From: Clostridiaceae bacterium
Lineage (GTDB): Bacteria > Bacillota > Clostridia > Lachnospirales > Lachnospiraceae
Direction: 5' to 3'
Assembly (NCBI GenBank): GCA_902362865.1
Contig: CABIYE010000027.1
Coordinates: 1-46,727 of the forward strand
DNA length: 46,727 nucleotides
Under the pieces are notes generated by a model, which was not told the origin of the DNA, ran no database searches, and was given only the letters and a program-made list of their open reading frames with translations. Shown piece by piece: positions 31,754 through 42,573 of this stretch. Within the stretch, counting starts at the first letter, position 1. Each line of letters begins with the position of its first letter. A program made the translations under genes and the position numbers.

Positions 31754-32647
31754 GTGTATAATCCTCAACTTGAAACTTTTATCCGCGTAGCGGATGCCGG
31801 TAGTTTTAATAAGGCCGCTGAGCAATCCTATATCACGCCTACGGCAGTTATTAAACAGATTAATCTGCTGGAGGCGAATTTAGACGTGAAGCTCTTTGAG
31901 CGTACCCATCGTGGACTGACGCTGACAAAGGCTGGTATGTCATTATATAATGATGCGAAGTATGTGGTCCAGTACTGCAAGGATTCTGTCATCAGAGCAA
32001 AGAATGCCATGCAGGAGGGGGATAACGTAATCCGCATCGGAACTTCTCCTATGACGCCTGCCGGGGTTTTAGTGGAACTTTGGCCGAAGATCCATGAGCT
32101 TTGCCCGGAAATCAAATTTCAGCTTATTCCCTATGAAAATACACCGGAGAATGCCAGAGAGATTCTGAAGAACCTTGGACAACATATTGATGTGGTCGCG
32201 GGGATTTTTGATGACACAATGCTGAATTTGCGAAACTGTGCGGGTTTTGAAATTTCCAGGCAGCCGATCTGTTGTGCGGTTTCCATCCACCATCGTCTTG
32301 CCGGTAAAAACCGTCTGACCATTCAGGATTTGTATGGAGAGCAGCTGATGTTGATGCACCGGAACTGGAGCCACTATGTGGATGTGCTTCGGGATGATAT
32401 TTGGCAGAATCACAGCCAGATTCAGATTGTGGATTTTGACTTTTACAGCGTAGATGTGTTTAACCGTTGTGAAAACAGTAATGACGTGCTGATGGCAGTC
32501 CAGGCATGGGACAATGTCCATCCTTTGTTAAAGGTCATCCCGGTGGAATGGAACCATTCCATTCCTTATGGCCTGCTTTATTCCCATACGCCATCGGAGA
32601 CGGTAAAGCATTTCCTGTCGGCAATTCAGACGGTACTGCGTCAATAG
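31754..32647 (+). CDS. LysR-family transcriptional regulator 2
   Basis: A 297-residue LysR regulator: HTH in MYNPQLETFIRVADAGSFNKAAEQSYITPTAVIKQINLLEANLDVKLFERTHRGLTLTKAG, then an effector-binding domain (VIRIGTSPMTPAGVLVELWPKIHELCPEIKFQLIPY). GAGGTGAT precedes GTG 31754; TTG 31751 and GTG 31745 are alternatives. It is followed immediately by promoter copy A, the first of four with the LysR layout, so this is the best candidate activator of the redox cluster. Confidence 0.9.
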   Translation: MYNPQLETFIRVADAGSFNKAAEQSYITPTAVIKQINLLEANLDVKLFERTHRGLTLTKAGMSLYNDAKYVVQYCKDSVIRAKNAMQEGDNVIRIGTSPMTPAGVLVELWPKIHELCPEIKFQLIPYENTPENAREILKNLGQHIDVVAGIFDDTMLNLRNCAGFEISRQPICCAVSIHHRLAGKNRLTIQDLYGEQLMLMHRNWSHYVDVLRDDIWQNHSQIQIVDFDFYSVDVFNRCENSNDVLMAVQAWDNVHPLLKVIPVEWNHSIPYGLLYSHTPSETVKHFLSAIQTVLRQ

Positions 32648-32659
32648 AGAATTTCACAT

Positions 32660-32725
32660 ATAACCTTTAGGTATAAACTGATGAACGAATCGAGACTTCT
32701 GCGGAGGCCTCGATTTTTTTATACT
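32660..32725 (+). promoter_or_regulatory. LysR-type promoter A (hydrolase/ADH/flavodoxin operon)
   Basis: ATAACCTTTAGGTAT dyad (32660-32674), AACTGA box (32676-32681), -35 TTCTGC (32697-32702), 17-bp spacer, -10 TATACT (32720-32725). A hairpin ATCGAG (32689-32694)/CTCGAT (32709-32714) followed by T residues overlaps the -35 and may end the upstream lysR transcript. Confidence 0.75.
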
Positions 32726-32772
32726 GTAGATAGAAAAAACATGGAAAAGGTTTGTTAAGGAGGGATACGCAG

Positions 32773-33810
32773 ATGAAGCAGGCGATTATAATGGGAATCA
32801 TGGCTGTCCTTTTTATGACGGTTCTGACTGCCTGTGGAAATTCAGCCGAAGCGGATCATTCCCAGGAGGTGCAGGACATGGTATCAAACACAATGGATGC
32901 GGAATATGCGCAAAAGGATACAGAGGATGATATATTGACGGGCAGCTTTTATACCACCGATACCCCTATATCTGACGTCATGCATGATCCTGCTTTCGGG
33001 GATTACGGCAGGCTGATCTTTCCGGTGGATGACTGGTACTATAGCGGAGACACACTGGGAAACCTGCATCTGACCTATTACAGCAATATTGATCCGGATA
33101 TGACCGTGGAGATTACAAATTACATGAAAGAGCATGCCACCTCGGGTGACACCATCTTTTATGACATTTACACCGATGAGGAAAAGGCGGCTGACCCGGA
33201 AAAAGAGGACACAGGGCTGTTTTTCTTTAAGGGAAATCCCGGTGAGCGCTTTGCGGTCTGTAACGCGGGCGGAGCATTTGCCTATGTAGGAGCAATGCAC
33301 GATAGCTTTCCCCACGCCTTAGAGCTTTCCAAACAAGGGTATAACGCCTTTGCCCTGATCTATCGTCCCGGCGCGCAAACGGCTTGTGAGGATCTGGCCC
33401 GTGCCATTCAATTTATTTTTGAACACGCGGATGAATTGGAAGTGAACACAGACGGATACTCTTTGTGGGGCGGCAGTGCCGGGGCAAGAATGGCGGCATG
33501 GGTTGGATCCTATGGAACGGCAGCTTTTGGAGCGGATGACCTTCCACAGCCTGCGGCGGTTATCATGCAGTACACGGGTCTTAGTGAATACAGTAAAAGC
33601 GATCCGGCAACCTTCGTGGCAGTCGGGGAAAGCGACGGCATTGCCAACTGGCGGACGATGAAACGGCGGCTTGAAGGCATGAGCGCCCTGGGAATCGACA
33701 CGGAATTTCATTCCTATCCGGGGCTATCCCATGGCTTCGGGCTGGGAACCGGCACGGTGGCGGAGGGGTGGATTGATGAAGCAATAGCATTCTGGCAGAG
33801 GCAAGTGTAA
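32773..33810 (+). CDS. Alpha/beta-hydrolase lipoprotein
   Basis: A 345-residue protein with a lipoprotein signal (MKQAIIMGIMAVLFMTVLTAC, lipobox LTAC) and an alpha/beta-hydrolase domain. The nucleophile elbow is GGSAGA, the acid is probably Asp in VGESDGIA and the base His in LSHGFG. It is expected on the outer face of the membrane and to cleave an ester or similar bond. The substrate is unknown. It is the first gene behind LysR-type promoter A, with AAGGAGGG as ribosome site. Confidence 0.85.
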   Translation: MKQAIIMGIMAVLFMTVLTACGNSAEADHSQEVQDMVSNTMDAEYAQKDTEDDILTGSFYTTDTPISDVMHDPAFGDYGRLIFPVDDWYYSGDTLGNLHLTYYSNIDPDMTVEITNYMKEHATSGDTIFYDIYTDEEKAADPEKEDTGLFFFKGNPGERFAVCNAGGAFAYVGAMHDSFPHALELSKQGYNAFALIYRPGAQTACEDLARAIQFIFEHADELEVNTDGYSLWGGSAGARMAAWVGSYGTAAFGADDLPQPAAVIMQYTGLSEYSKSDPATFVAVGESDGIANWRTMKRRLEGMSALGIDTEFHSYPGLSHGFGLGTGTVAEGWIDEAIAFWQRQV

Positions 33811-33850
33811 TAGGAAGATATGAGTTACTAATTTATAAAGGAGAACGAAA

Positions 33851-35020
33851 ATGAATAACTTTATTTTTGAAAATGCAACGAAAGTCTATTTTGGGAAGGG
33901 CTGCGTGAAAGAATATCTGGCCTGCCTTTCCGGCCGTTACGGACAGACCGTTATGCTTTGCTATGGCGGCGGGTCTGTTAAGAAGAACGGTATCTATGAT
34001 GAGGTAACGGCCTGCCTGCGAAAAGCCGGTCAATCCATCGTGGAATTCTCCGGCATCGGGGCAAATCCCACCTATGCCAAGGTGTTGGAGGGAGCGAGGC
34101 TGGCAAAGGAAAATCAGGTAGATATGATTCTCGCCGTAGGCGGCGGCAGCGTGATGGACTGCTGCAAGGCTGTTTCCGTGGCGGCAGTGTATGACGGAGA
34201 CATCTGGACGGACTTCTGGGCAAGGCCAGGTGTTATTGATTTTGAACCGCTTCCTTTGGGCGTTATCGTCACGGTAGCCGGAACCGGCAGTGAAATGAAC
34301 GGCGGAGCGGTCATTACCAATGAGGAACTGAAAATCAAGACCGGGCGGGACTATCCCAAATGTAATGCCAGGTTTGCCCTGATGGACTCCACCTATACTT
34401 ACAGCGTACCAAAATTCCAGATGGTGTCTGGTGGGTTCGATATTCTCTCTCATATCATGGAGACCTATTTCAGTGAGCCGGATGAGGACAATGTTTCCGA
34501 TGACATTTCCGAAGCGCTCATGCGGGGCGTCATCCGCGACCTGCGGGCGGCGATTCAAAACCCGGAGGATTACACTGCCCGGAGCAACCTGATGTGGGAG
34601 TCCACCATGGCGGAAAACCGCATCATCAAGCTGGGCAAACGGATGGACTTCCAGTGCCACCAGATGGAACATCAGTTGGGAGCCTACACCAACTGCAACC
34701 ACGGCGCGGGTCTAGCAGTGCTGCATCCGGTCTATTACCGGCATATCTACAAGGATGGGCTGTCAAAATTCCCAAAATTCGCCGTGAATGTATGGGGAAT
34801 TTCTCCGGAGGGCAAAACCAGGGAGGAACTGGCCCGCACCGGTGTGGAGGAACTGGCTGATTTTATCCGGGAGATCGGCTTACCCACTACCTTGCGGGAA
34901 CTGGGCGTGACCGAATCCACTGATCTCAAGGCGATTGCGGATTCCTGCAATCTCGTCTTTGGCAGCTATAGGAAGATGACACATGAGGAAATCCTGAAGA
35001 TCTTTCAGGAATGCTACTAA
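33851..35020 (+). CDS. Iron-containing alcohol dehydrogenase (butanol dehydrogenase type)
   Basis: A 389-residue group III alcohol dehydrogenase of the YqhD/BdhA type, reducing aldehydes with NAD(P)H. The nucleotide-binding GGGSVMDCCKAVS and the metal-binding region GGFDILSHIMETYF ... FQCHQMEHQLGAYTNCNHGAGLAVLHP (Asp and three His) are intact. GGAGAACG precedes the start. It lies in the promoter A operon, 40 bases after the hydrolase gene. Confidence 0.92.
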   Translation: MNNFIFENATKVYFGKGCVKEYLACLSGRYGQTVMLCYGGGSVKKNGIYDEVTACLRKAGQSIVEFSGIGANPTYAKVLEGARLAKENQVDMILAVGGGSVMDCCKAVSVAAVYDGDIWTDFWARPGVIDFEPLPLGVIVTVAGTGSEMNGGAVITNEELKIKTGRDYPKCNARFALMDSTYTYSVPKFQMVSGGFDILSHIMETYFSEPDEDNVSDDISEALMRGVIRDLRAAIQNPEDYTARSNLMWESTMAENRIIKLGKRMDFQCHQMEHQLGAYTNCNHGAGLAVLHPVYYRHIYKDGLSKFPKFAVNVWGISPEGKTREELARTGVEELADFIREIGLPTTLRELGVTESTDLKAIADSCNLVFGSYRKMTHEEILKIFQECY

Positions 35021-35050
35021 AAAATACAAGAAATAGAAAGGACGATTACC

Positions 35051-35743
35051 ATGAAAAAATTAGTTTCGTTGTTTTTGGGTCTATCCATGATTTTGGCTTT
35101 GACTGCCTGCAGCAGTAACAGCAACACAAACAGTACCGCGGACACGCAGTCTGAAAGCGAAAGTACCGAGGCTGTTACCGAAACGCCTACTGAGGAGCCA
35201 ACAGAATCGACTACCGAGACAGACACAGAAGAACCTTCGGAGGATACGGAACCCAAAGAAGGAAAAACACTGGTTGTCTACTATTCGGCAACGGGAAATA
35301 CGGAAGAAGCCGCGAGTTATATTGCAGCGGCAACAGGAGCGGATACACTGGAACTGGTGCCGGTGGAGCCATATACGGATGAGGATCTGAACTATAATGA
35401 TGACAGCAGCCGGGTGGTATATGAGCATGACAATCCTGACGCGAGAACAGTAGAACTTGTAGAATCTACTGTTTCTGACTGGGAGTCTTATGATACCGTG
35501 TTTATCGGTTATCCCATCTGGTGGGGAATTGCGGCATGGCCGGTAGATGGATTTATCGCAGCCAATGATTTTACCGGAAAAACAGTAATCCCCTTCTGCA
35601 CTTCTGCATCTTCCGGGTTGGGAGAAAGCGGAGAACTTTTGGCGGAAGCAGCCGGAACCGGAAACTGGCTGGAAGGTATTAGATTCTCGTCCAATGTTTC
35701 AGAAACGGATGTTCAGACATGGCTGGAAGGTTTGGAACTGTAA
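35051..35743 (+). CDS. Flavodoxin-domain lipoprotein 1
   Basis: A 230-residue protein: lipoprotein signal (MKKLVSLFLGLSMILALTAC), a Thr/Glu-rich linker (SESESTEAVTETPTEEPTESTTETDTEE), then a flavodoxin domain (VVYYSATGNTEEAASYIAAATGA; FIGYPIWWGIAAWPVDGFI; FCTSASSGLGESGELL). The FMN phosphate loop SATGNTEE is clear. It would be an extracytoplasmic, membrane-anchored FMN electron carrier. It is 30 bases after the ADH gene in the same operon. A similar protein is encoded at 43594. Confidence 0.88.
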   Translation: MKKLVSLFLGLSMILALTACSSNSNTNSTADTQSESESTEAVTETPTEEPTESTTETDTEEPSEDTEPKEGKTLVVYYSATGNTEEAASYIAAATGADTLELVPVEPYTDEDLNYNDDSSRVVYEHDNPDARTVELVESTVSDWESYDTVFIGYPIWWGIAAWPVDGFIAANDFTGKTVIPFCTSASSGLGESGELLAEAAGTGNWLEGIRFSSNVSETDVQTWLEGLEL

Positions 35744-35752
35744 AGAAAATAA

Positions 35753-36762
<1,010 letters not shown>

Positions 36763-36814
36763 TTCAGAAGTAAGCGTTATCACAAGTAAAAATTTAAATA
36801 GGAGGAATTTCATT

Positions 36815-37372
36815 ATGCGTAAAAATTTTGGAACAAAACCCTGGTTTTATCCCCTGCCGGTGCTGATTATCGGCAGCTATGATGAGGACGGTACCCCGGA
36901 TGCCATGAATGCTGCATGGGGCGGTCTGTACGATGCTGACAAAGTTGTTCTCTGCCTGAGCGAGGGACACAAGACCACCGCAAATATTAAGTCGAAAGGT
37001 GCTTTTACCGTCAGCTTTGCTGATGCTGCCCATGTAACGGAAGCTGATTATGTGGGGCTGGAGTCTGCCAATCAGGTAAAGGATAAGATTGTAAAGGCTG
37101 GCCTTCATGTCAGTAAGAGCGAATATGTGGATGCCCCTGTCATTGATGAGTTTCCTTTGACCTTGGACTGCGAATTGCTGAAGGTGAGCGAGGATGGGAA
37201 CATCATCGGCAAGATCGTCAATGTCAGCGCAGACGAGAGTATTCTGGGAGAGGATGGAAAGATCGATTCCGCCAAGCTTCAGGCCATTTCCTTCGATCCG
37301 GTGCATAATGCCTATCTGAAGCTGAGTGAAAAGGTGGGCAATGCTTTTCAGGACGGAGCAAAGCTCAAATAA
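36815..37372 (+). CDS. Flavin reductase family protein
   Basis: A 185-residue FMN-binding split-barrel protein (MRKNFGTKPWFYPLPVLIIGSYDEDGTPDAMNAAWGGLYDADKVVLCLSEGHKTTANIKSKGAFTVSFAD) of the flavin reductase-like family, which reduces or carries FMN. ATG 36815 has AGGAGG; the frame upstream to 36722 is read-through of the dead aldo/keto reductase. It is the last gene before a terminator at 37386 and appears complete. Confidence 0.88.
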   Translation: MRKNFGTKPWFYPLPVLIIGSYDEDGTPDAMNAAWGGLYDADKVVLCLSEGHKTTANIKSKGAFTVSFADAAHVTEADYVGLESANQVKDKIVKAGLHVSKSEYVDAPVIDEFPLTLDCELLKVSEDGNIIGKIVNVSADESILGEDGKIDSAKLQAISFDPVHNAYLKLSEKVGNAFQDGAKLK

Positions 37373-37385
37373 CGCTTAAAAATAT

Positions 37386-37419
37386 CAGCCCGCAATGAGT
37401 GAAGGTTCATTGCGGGCTG
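37386..37419 (+). terminator. Hairpin terminator of the promoter A operon
   Basis: CAGCCCGCAATGA (37386-37398) and TCATTGCGGGCTG (37407-37419) form a perfect 13-bp stem; the following ATGTTATTTCTTT is a weak T-tract. Confidence 0.75.
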
Positions 37420-37483
37420 ATGTTATTTCTTTCTATTGTAGCACGCTCCTGAAAAAGCAGAAGTCCTAAAAAGTTACGCGGTT

Positions 37484-37549
37484 TATACCTTTGACTTATA
37501 ACTGCATAACGAACGGAGACTTCTGCTCTGGGTCGGAAATAGGTAAAAT
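37484..37549 (+). promoter_or_regulatory. LysR-type promoter B (weaker dyad)
   Basis: ACCTTT half-site region 37484-37498, AACTGC box (37500-37505), -35 TTCTGC (37521-37526), 17-bp spacer, -10 TAAAAT (37544-37549). Spacing is the same as in A, C and D, but the right half of the dyad is degenerate. Confidence 0.65.
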
Positions 37550-37591
37550 GGAATCAGAAAATAAAAGCACTGCAAGAATGAAAGGATTAAC

Positions 37592-37886
37592 ATGAAAAAA
37601 AGAAAAAAGATGATAATTTCTGGAGTGATACTTGTTGTGTTTCTTGGAATCGGGTGGTGGTATCTGTTCATGGGCAGTCATATTACCGATGGCAGCAGCG
37701 AGCAGACGGAACCGAAAGAGATAGAAATCAGCACCCAACCGGAAGAAAGCACTCTTGGCTCTGTTACAGAAGGGACTGAAGAATACCGGGGCTTTGTTAT
37801 CGACAATGTGTTCCATTCCGTCAGTGAGGGCGATATCCATTACAATGTCTACATTCCTGAAAGCTATGACGGTAGCGAACCCTATG
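37592..37886 (+). pseudogene. 5' fragment of a membrane-anchored esterase
   Basis: An N-terminal signal anchor (MKKRKKMIISGVILVVFLGIGWWYLFM), a Ser/Glu-rich linker and the start of an esterase domain (FVIDNVFHSVSEGDIHYNVYIPESYDGSEPYGF) are followed by a junction to an HPr tail and a stop at 37909. The catalytic part of the hydrolase is missing. A deletion has joined two genes. Confidence 0.7.
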
Positions 37887-38000
37887 GCTTTGATGGGATT
37901 GGGCATTAAGGGCGGTGACACAGTGACCATCACCGTGGAGGGCGGCAATGAGGATGCCAGTCTGAAGTCTATGGAGCAGTTCTTTCAGGAGAATCTGTGA
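37887..38000 (+). pseudogene. 3' fragment of a PTS HPr-type protein
   Basis: In the frame shifted from the esterase, ALMGLGIKGGDTVTITVEGG..SMEQFFQENL is the C-terminal third of an HPr phosphocarrier. The part with the phosphorylated His is absent. It lies 21 bases before the enzyme I gene, the usual ptsH-ptsI order. Confidence 0.7.
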
Positions 38001-38021
38001 TTCTGAAAGGAGGAATATTCC

Positions 38022-39430
38022 ATGCAAGTTGCAACCGGAAAATCGATTCTAAACGGAATTGCAATCGGCCCTTTGCGGATTTATCACAAAGCTGCGCGGC
38101 AGACTGTAGTTTCTTCTTCGCTGACTCCTGCAGAAGAATGGGAGCGCTTTGACGCAGCACGGAAAAAAGCACAGGAGCAGCTTGGCATGCTCTATGAAAA
38201 GGCCCTGAATGAAGTGGGCGAGGATCATGCAGCCATTTTCGAGATTCACCAGATGATGCTGGACGATGAAGATTATCTGGAAGCGGTCAAAGGCATCATC
38301 GAAACACAGCTGGCATCTGCGGAACATGCCGTAAGCACAACAGGAGAAAATTTTGCAGCAGCCTTTGCCGCCATGGATGACACTTATATGCAGGCAAGAG
38401 CTGCTGATGTGAAAGATATTTCCAATCGGGTGGTCAATATCCTGTCCGGGCAGGAAGATGGCGGATTTTCGGATGATACGCCAGCCATTCTGGTGGCAGA
38501 TGACCTGACCCCAAGCGAAACGGTCCAACTGGATAAGAGCAAGCTCCTCGGATTCATTACACGGCATGGTTCCGTCAACAGCCACACCGCTATTTTGGCT
38601 CGGACGATGAACATTCCTGCTTTGATCGGAGTGGACTTTGACGAGAGCTGGGACGGCAAACCTGCTGTACTGGACGGCTATAACCATTGCGTCTATATCG
38701 ATCCCGCTGCAGAATTGCTTTCCACTATGGAGCAGAAACAAAACAATGACTTAAAACAGGAGGCGCTGCTACAGGGACTAAAGAAAAAGCCCAATGTGAC
38801 GCTGGATGGCCGGGAAGTAAATGTTTACGCCAATATTGGTAATGTAGGTGACATTGGCGCGGTACTTCAAAATGACGCCGGAGGCATCGGTCTGTTCCGC
38901 AGTGAGTTTATCTATTTGGACGCTCAGGATTTTCCCAGTGAGGACCAGCAGTTTGCAATCTACAAGCGTGTGGCGGAAACAATGGCTGGGAAGAAGGTCA
39001 TCATTCGGACGTTGGATATCGGCGCTGACAAACAAGTGGAATATTTTAATCTGGACAAAGAGGAAAATCCCGCGCTGGGCTACCGGGCGATTCGCATTTG
39101 TCTGACTCGGAAGGAAATATTTAAGCAGCAGCTGCGGGCCATTCTTCGGGCCAGCGCTTATGGCACCGTGGCCGTCATGTTTCCTATGATTATTTCCGTC
39201 CGGGAGGTTCGGGACGCAAAGGAGTTGCTGTAATGATGGCGGAAGAATTGGCCCAGGAGGTTGACTTTTTCTCACTGGGTACCAATGATCTCACGCAGTA
39301 TACGTTGGCGATTGACCGTCAGAACCCGAAGCTGGACGCTTTCTATGACCCTCATCATCCGGCAGTGCTTCGCATGATTCGGCAGACAGTGGAGGCCGGA
39401 CACCGCCATGGTTGCTGGGTTGGCATCTTC
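38022..39430 (+). pseudogene. ptsI: PTS enzyme I with internal deletion and lost 3' end
   Basis: The first 403 codons encode enzyme I (phosphohistidine domain NSHTAILAR with His188; PEP-binding GGIGLFRSEFIYLD; LDIGADKQ) up to VREVRDAKELL and stop at 39233. The next frame begins MMAEELAQEVDFFSLGTNDLTQYTLAIDRQNPKLDAFYDPHHPAV, the following conserved block, so roughly 28 codons and the reading frame were lost. After GCWVGI (about 39,430) the sequence leaves enzyme I; the C-terminal catalytic CGE region is missing. Bases 39431-39595 contain only an unrecognised tail (DREDYLDRAKEIVRWAAGA). Non-functional. Confidence 0.85.
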
Positions 39431-39595
39431 CTGACCTGCACCGGCTCGGAACCGGAGGAAATGAAACGGCTCGTGACCGGGAAGATTATCTGGATCGGGC
39501 AAAAGAAATTGTCCGCTGGGCAGCCGGAGCATAAGAAATGCCGGATATTTCACGGGTGCAGGAGATTTAGCATATAAGAAAGAAGTGATTGAAGG

Positions 39596-40969
39596 GTGGA
39601 TGAAGTATCAGAAAAGGAATTATTTGAAACTGTGCCGGCTCATAAGGCGGTGGCGGCATTAGCAATTCCCTCTATTATCAGTCAGGTGGTCAGCATTATT
39701 TATAATCTGGCAGATACCTTTTTCATTGGACAGTTTGGCAATCCATATATGGTGGCAGGCGTCACATTGGTATCGCCCTGGTTCAATCTTCTGACTGCGC
39801 TGGGGAATCTGTTTGGAATCGGCGGGAGCAGCCTGATTTCGCGCCAGCTTGGTTCCGGACAGCACAGGGAAGTGAAACAGGTTGCAGCGTTCAGTCTTTA
39901 CGGCGGCATGGGGATGACTTTCCTCTTTTCCATGCTGACATTGTGCTTCCGTGCACCGCTGCTGCGTTTTTTGGGCGCAAGCGATGAGAACTTTGCCTAT
40001 GCCCAAACCTATCTGCTGTGGGTTGTGGTAATTGGAGGAATTCCTACCATGCTGAGCATGACGCTGGCTCATCTGCTCCGAAGCGAGGGGCATGCAAAGC
40101 ACGCCAGCGCTGGTATGATGTTTGGCGGGATTTTGAATCTCATACTGGACCCGCTTTTGATGTTCGTTGCAGGGATGGGTTTTGTAGGAAGTGCTATCGC
40201 AACGGCCTGCTCCAACCTTGCCTCTGTGTTGTTCTTCTTAGTGATTTTTTACAGATTGCAAGGGAAAACGATGTTATCGCTGTCCATTCACAATGTCTCC
40301 ATAAAATTTGCCAGGCCGATATTTTCGGTGGGAATTGCTTCTGCAATGATGACGGTACTGGCGAATGCCTCTAACATGGTTATTGTAAAACTGGCATCCG
40401 GATACGGAGATATTCCGGTGGCTGCTTATGGAATCGTTAAGAGGATTGATCTGTTCCCACTGGGAATCTGTATGGGCCTTTGTCAGGGATTTATGCCTTT
40501 GGTGGGTTATAATTACGCTGCAAAAAATTATAAAAGAATGCGGCAGATCTCCGTTTTCTCATGGAAGACAGCGATGGCGATTGCCGCCTGCTTTGTTGTC
40601 TGTTTCTTCAGCTTCGCTCCATGGATTATGCAGGCGTTTATTCAGGAAGCGCAAACAAGCGTCCTGGGAGCTTCTTTTCTCAGAATCGCGTGTTTGGCTG
40701 TGCCGCTGACAGCGGTAAATGCTTTGATTATCTATACCATGCAGGCGATGGGAAAAGGATCGCAGGCTACATTTATGACGGTGTGCCGTCAGGGGCTTTT
40801 GAATATCCCCTGTCTTCTTCTTATGAACTGGAGCGTAGGCTTGTATGGAATGATCTGGACACAGTTGATCATTGAGACATTGATGCTGCCTGTTACCATC
40901 GGCATGTATGCCGTAACATGGAGAAGACTTACAAACCGAGAATTGAGTAAGGGAGGAAAAACTGTATGA
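39596..40969 (+). CDS. MATE-family efflux transporter
   Basis: A 457-residue protein with about twelve membrane segments and the MATE signature (AIPSIISQVVSIIYNLADTFFIGQFGNPYMVAGVTLVSP; GIGGSSLISRQLGSG; AFIQEAQTSVLGASFLRI). It exports drugs, flavins or other organic cations with Na+ or H+. The GTG start at 39596 is the first possible start, since an in-frame TGA lies just upstream; the ribosome site is weak. It overlaps the RibD-like gene by four bases. Confidence 0.9.
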   Translation: MDEVSEKELFETVPAHKAVAALAIPSIISQVVSIIYNLADTFFIGQFGNPYMVAGVTLVSPWFNLLTALGNLFGIGGSSLISRQLGSGQHREVKQVAAFSLYGGMGMTFLFSMLTLCFRAPLLRFLGASDENFAYAQTYLLWVVVIGGIPTMLSMTLAHLLRSEGHAKHASAGMMFGGILNLILDPLLMFVAGMGFVGSAIATACSNLASVLFFLVIFYRLQGKTMLSLSIHNVSIKFARPIFSVGIASAMMTVLANASNMVIVKLASGYGDIPVAAYGIVKRIDLFPLGICMGLCQGFMPLVGYNYAAKNYKRMRQISVFSWKTAMAIAACFVVCFFSFAPWIMQAFIQEAQTSVLGASFLRIACLAVPLTAVNALIIYTMQAMGKGSQATFMTVCRQGLLNIPCLLLMNWSVGLYGMIWTQLIIETLMLPVTIGMYAVTWRRLTNRELSKGGKTV

Positions 40970-41679
40970 ACAGACCCTATGTAATTTGCCACATTTTAAG
41001 CTCCCTGGACGGGAAGATCAATGGCCCCTTTATGGCGACAGAAACAACAAGGTCGCTTGGAGGGGAATATGGAAAAATCCGCACAGAGATGAATGCGGAC
41101 GCATGGCTGTATGGAACAACGACCGTAAAGGAATTTTTGAATTTCCGGGAGCCGGTTTTAGAAGAAGATGCCCATGTTCCGGAGGGAGATTTCGTCGCCG
41201 GAGATAAAGCGAAACCCTATTTTGTTGCTCTGGATACGAAAGGCGAACTTGGCTGGGAATCCGGACGGTTTTCCAATAAGGGACGTGCCGAAGCCCATGT
41301 CATTGAAATTTTGACCGAAAATGCTCCTGTAGCCTACCGTGCTTATCTGAGAGCACGCGGTGTATCTTACATTCTTGCAGGAAAAACAGAACTGAACTGC
41401 GAAATAGCGATGGAGAAGCTGCATCGGCTGTTTCACATGGAAAAGCTGCTGATCTGCGGAGGCGGCGCGGCGGACTGGACGTTCCTGCAAGCTGGAATGG
41501 TGGATGAACTGAGCCTTGTGCTGTCCCCTGTGACGGATGGGAGCAGTGGTACAGCTTCCGTATTTACCCGGATTCCGGCATTAAGCGCAGGAGAGTCTGT
41601 GGAATTTGAATTGAGAACTGTGGAGCGGCTCGGCAGCGGAGGGCTGCATTTGAACTATTTGGCAAAGAATGCAAAATAG
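40966..41679 (+). CDS. RibD C-terminal domain (dihydrofolate reductase-like) protein
   Basis: A 237-residue RibD/DHFR-like oxidoreductase (MNRPYVICHILSSLDGKINGPFM; WLYGTTTVKEFL; MEKLLICGGGAADWTFLQAGMVDELSLVLSPVTDG). It uses NADPH and may reduce a pteridine-like or other substrate. ATGA overlap with the MATE gene shows coupling. It is complete and ends 27 bases before LysR-type promoter C. Confidence 0.88.
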   Translation: MNRPYVICHILSSLDGKINGPFMATETTRSLGGEYGKIRTEMNADAWLYGTTTVKEFLNFREPVLEEDAHVPEGDFVAGDKAKPYFVALDTKGELGWESGRFSNKGRAEAHVIEILTENAPVAYRAYLRARGVSYILAGKTELNCEIAMEKLHRLFHMEKLLICGGGAADWTFLQAGMVDELSLVLSPVTDGSSGTASVFTRIPALSAGESVEFELRTVERLGSGGLHLNYLAKNAK

Positions 41680-41705
41680 GCTGGTTGAGGCAAGCATCTG
41701 CGGCT

Positions 41706-41771
41706 ATAACCTAAAGGTGTACACTGAAAAACAAATAGGAACTTCTGCTGGTGTGTGTATGGATTTATAAT
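41706..41771 (+). promoter_or_regulatory. LysR-type promoter C (aldo/keto reductase pair)
   Basis: ATAACCTAAAGGTGT dyad (41706-41720), CACTGA box (41722-41727), -35 TTCTGC (41743-41748), 17-bp spacer, -10 TATAAT (41766-41771). Confidence 0.75.
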
Positions 41772-41806
41772 AGAGATGTAAACAAAACGTAAAGGAGATG
41801 TCAGAC

Positions 41807-42558
41807 ATGAACAATCAGAAATATATCAAATTGAATAACGGTGTGGAAATGCCTATGTGAATGAAAAAGCGGTGGGCCGTGCGATTAAGAAGTCCGGCGT
41901 CCCCCGCAAGGAAATCTTCCTGGAAACCAAGCTGTGGCCATCCTTTTATGAGCAGACGGATGCAGTGGAAAAGACACTGAAGCGGTTGGATACCGATTAC
42001 ATCGATTTGCTGTTGATCCATCAGCCTGCCGGAAACTATATCGCCGGATACCGCCTGATGGAGCGGGCATACAAGGAGGGCAAAGTACGGGCCATCGGTC
42101 TGTCCAACTTCACAGCCACTCAGATTCAGGAGATTCTGGACATCTGCGAAATGAAACCTGCTATTTTGCAGACGGAGGTACATCCGTATTCTCAGGAGCA
42201 GAAGCTGAAAGAATTCCTGGCAAAAGAAAATATGGTCATTCAGGCATGGTATCCACTGGGACATGGGGACAAGGTGCTGATTCAGGAGCCAGTATTTTCC
42301 AGACTGGCGGAGAAATATGGAAAGAGCAATGTCCAGATTATCCTGCGCTGGCACATTCAGGCCGGAAACGTGGTCATTCCCGGTTCCAAGAATCCGGATC
42401 ATATCCATGCAAACTTTAACCTGTTTGATTTCAGCCTGAGTGACGAGGAAATGGCGGAGATCGCAGCACTCAATAAAGACAAACGGTATTATACCAGTAC
42501 TCCGGAACTGCTGGAAAGATATGTCACAATGGTGCCGCCTGTAGACGAGCAAAAATAG
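41807..42558 (+). pseudogene. Aldo/keto reductase with a frameshifting internal deletion
   Basis: MNNQKYIKLNNGVEMPM then TGA (41858-41860). The next frame starts at NEKAVGRAIKKSGVPRKEIFLETKLWPSF and continues to the end (VVIPGSKNPDHIHANFNLFDFSLSDEEMAEIAALN). About 30 codons of the first barrel strands, including the catalytic Asp region, are lost, and the remaining parts lie in different frames. The nearby intact paralogue at 42574 shows what is missing (ILGYGVYQV...DTAQSY). Confidence 0.85.
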
Positions 42559-42573
42559 AATGGAGGAATCACG

